This document shows positions 63,392-64,000 of a DNA stretch of 64,000 nt, piece after piece. The number at the start of each line of letters is the position of its first letter. Within the stretch, counting starts at the first letter, position 1. Position numbers and translations under genes: made by a program. The notes beneath the pieces are model-generated. The model worked only from the letters and a program-made list of their open reading frames with translations. It did not search any database and was not told the origin of the DNA. Source of the stretch: Bog-756 sp963831535 (GTDB taxonomy: Bacteria > Actinomycetota > Acidimicrobiia > Acidimicrobiales > RAAP-2); contig CAWHQP010000007.1 in the NCBI GenBank assembly GCA_963831535.1, forward strand, positions 868,001 to 932,000. Direction: 5' to 3'.

Positions 63392-64000
63392 TCAGGACGG
63401 TGGGGTGGCCAGGATGTCGGGTCCAGGGGCCACGGGGGCGGGTCCGTCCGTGGGCCCGACCTGACGGGGCCTCCGCGACGGCCGTCGCCACCAGGCGATG
63501 GAGTTCTTGAGTCGCAGGGCCGGTTTCTCCACGATGAAGTAGCTCAAGCTGGCGGTGATGATGGTGAGACCGAGCACCGAGAAGAAGAAGGCCCAGAACT
63601 CCAGCGTGAAGTCGCGGTAGCCACCGGCGTCGAGGATGCGGTAGATCCAGGTCTCGTGCCAGAGGTAGATGCCATACGAGATCGCCCCCAGCGAGGCCAT
63701 GGGCCACCATTGGAGGAATCGACGGATCCCCCCCGATCCCTGGGGACCGAAGACGGCCGGGAGCAGCAGGAAGAAGGCGAACAGGGAGTACAGGGCCTGG
63801 CGGGCCATGTCCAGATCGGACTCGAAGTACACCGGGATCACCGGTGAGCCGATGTTGGACACGGCCCAGAAGCAGACGAGGGCGCAGGCCCACGACACCC
63901 ACGGGAACCATCGGGACCCCAGCCACGGGGTCTCGCGGCCACGATGGTGCATCCAGGCGCTCACCACCGCCAGCCCCATGCCCAGGGCGAACAGGTCGAG
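63392..64000 (-). CDS. Acyltransferase family 3 membrane protein, cut by window edge
   Basis: C-terminal 200 residues of an acyltransferase_3/OafA-type protein. Membrane helices: WFPWVSWACALVCFWAVSNI, YSLFAFFLLLPAVFG, SLGAISYGIYLWHETWIYRI (the conserved SYGIYLWH motif) and FWAFFFSVLGLTIITASLSY, followed by FIVEKPALRLKN. Such proteins O-acetylate or acylate cell-surface sugars or lipids. The frame is open to the right edge. It converges on the AftD-like gene, suggesting a role in cell-envelope glycans. Confidence 0.9.
   Translation of the reverse strand, partial: LDLFALGMGLAVVSAWMHHRGRETPWLGSRWFPWVSWACALVCFWAVSNIGSPVIPVYFESDLDMARQALYSLFAFFLLLPAVFGPQGSGGIRRFLQWWPMASLGAISYGIYLWHETWIYRILDAGGYRDFTLEFWAFFFSVLGLTIITASLSYFIVEKPALRLKNSIAWWRRPSRRPRQVGPTDGPAPVAPGPDILATPPS

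Overview
The window is high-GC, gene-dense DNA from an actinobacterium, most probably class Acidimicrobiia or a close relative. The evidence is the gene order tlyA-nadK beside a NagD-type phosphatase, the uvrC-rapZ-yvcK-gap-pgk-tpiA-secG block, homologues of mycobacterial AftB and AftD, secreted proteins built from the 'GYWLVASDGGIFTFG' repeat, and many genes that appear leaderless behind a TANNNT -10 box. No species can be named from this sequence alone.

Layout. 0-6.5 kb: a minus-strand cluster (phasin-like/H1-like protein, TlyA, NAD kinase running off the left edge; desaturase and HAD phosphatase; a DoxX-Rieske fusion), then a small membrane protein and a VOC protein. 6.6-13.2 kb: a PilZ-bearing GT2 synthase and the large helicase Lhr. 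13.2-24 kb: two SDRs, a secreted beta-lactamase-fold protein with perfect 126-bp tandem repeats, an ArsR-SRPBCC regulator with a near-consensus promoter, a thioesterase plus nucleosidase pair, a sulfotransferase overlapping a DUF1214 gene, and a GH99-like protein carrying the same surface repeat. 24-33 kb: an AftB-like GT-C enzyme, a second DUF1214 protein, a methyltransferase, and a GntR regulator divergent from two related membrane-anchored proteins (SecD-head-like and NHL). 33-42 kb: more AT-rich accessory DNA with an ABC transporter, SRPBCC and cupin proteins, a nonsense-interrupted acetyltransferase, a flavoprotein, a broken IS110 element and a 5'-truncated ECF sigma factor lying against tRNA-Leu(GAG).

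42-64 kb is core genome: a peptide-binding lipoprotein-like gene, secG, tpiA, pgk, gap, yvcK, rapZ, uvrC, nadA, uvrA, uvrB, coaE, an AftD-like arabinofuranosyltransferase and an acyltransferase cut by the right edge. Glycolysis/secretion, central-metabolism control (YvcK/RapZ), NAD biosynthesis, nucleotide excision repair and CoA synthesis are grouped here. Many of these housekeeping genes are broken by apparent one-base insertions that begin near 40 kb. I read these as sequence errors, and I give each such gene as one CDS spanning all its frames.

The observations most worth following are the GntR locus with its palindrome and paralogous membrane proteins, the identical 126-bp repeats in the beta-lactamase-like gene, the operator-in-spacer promoter of the ArsR-SRPBCC fusion, and the window-wide leaderless start pattern.
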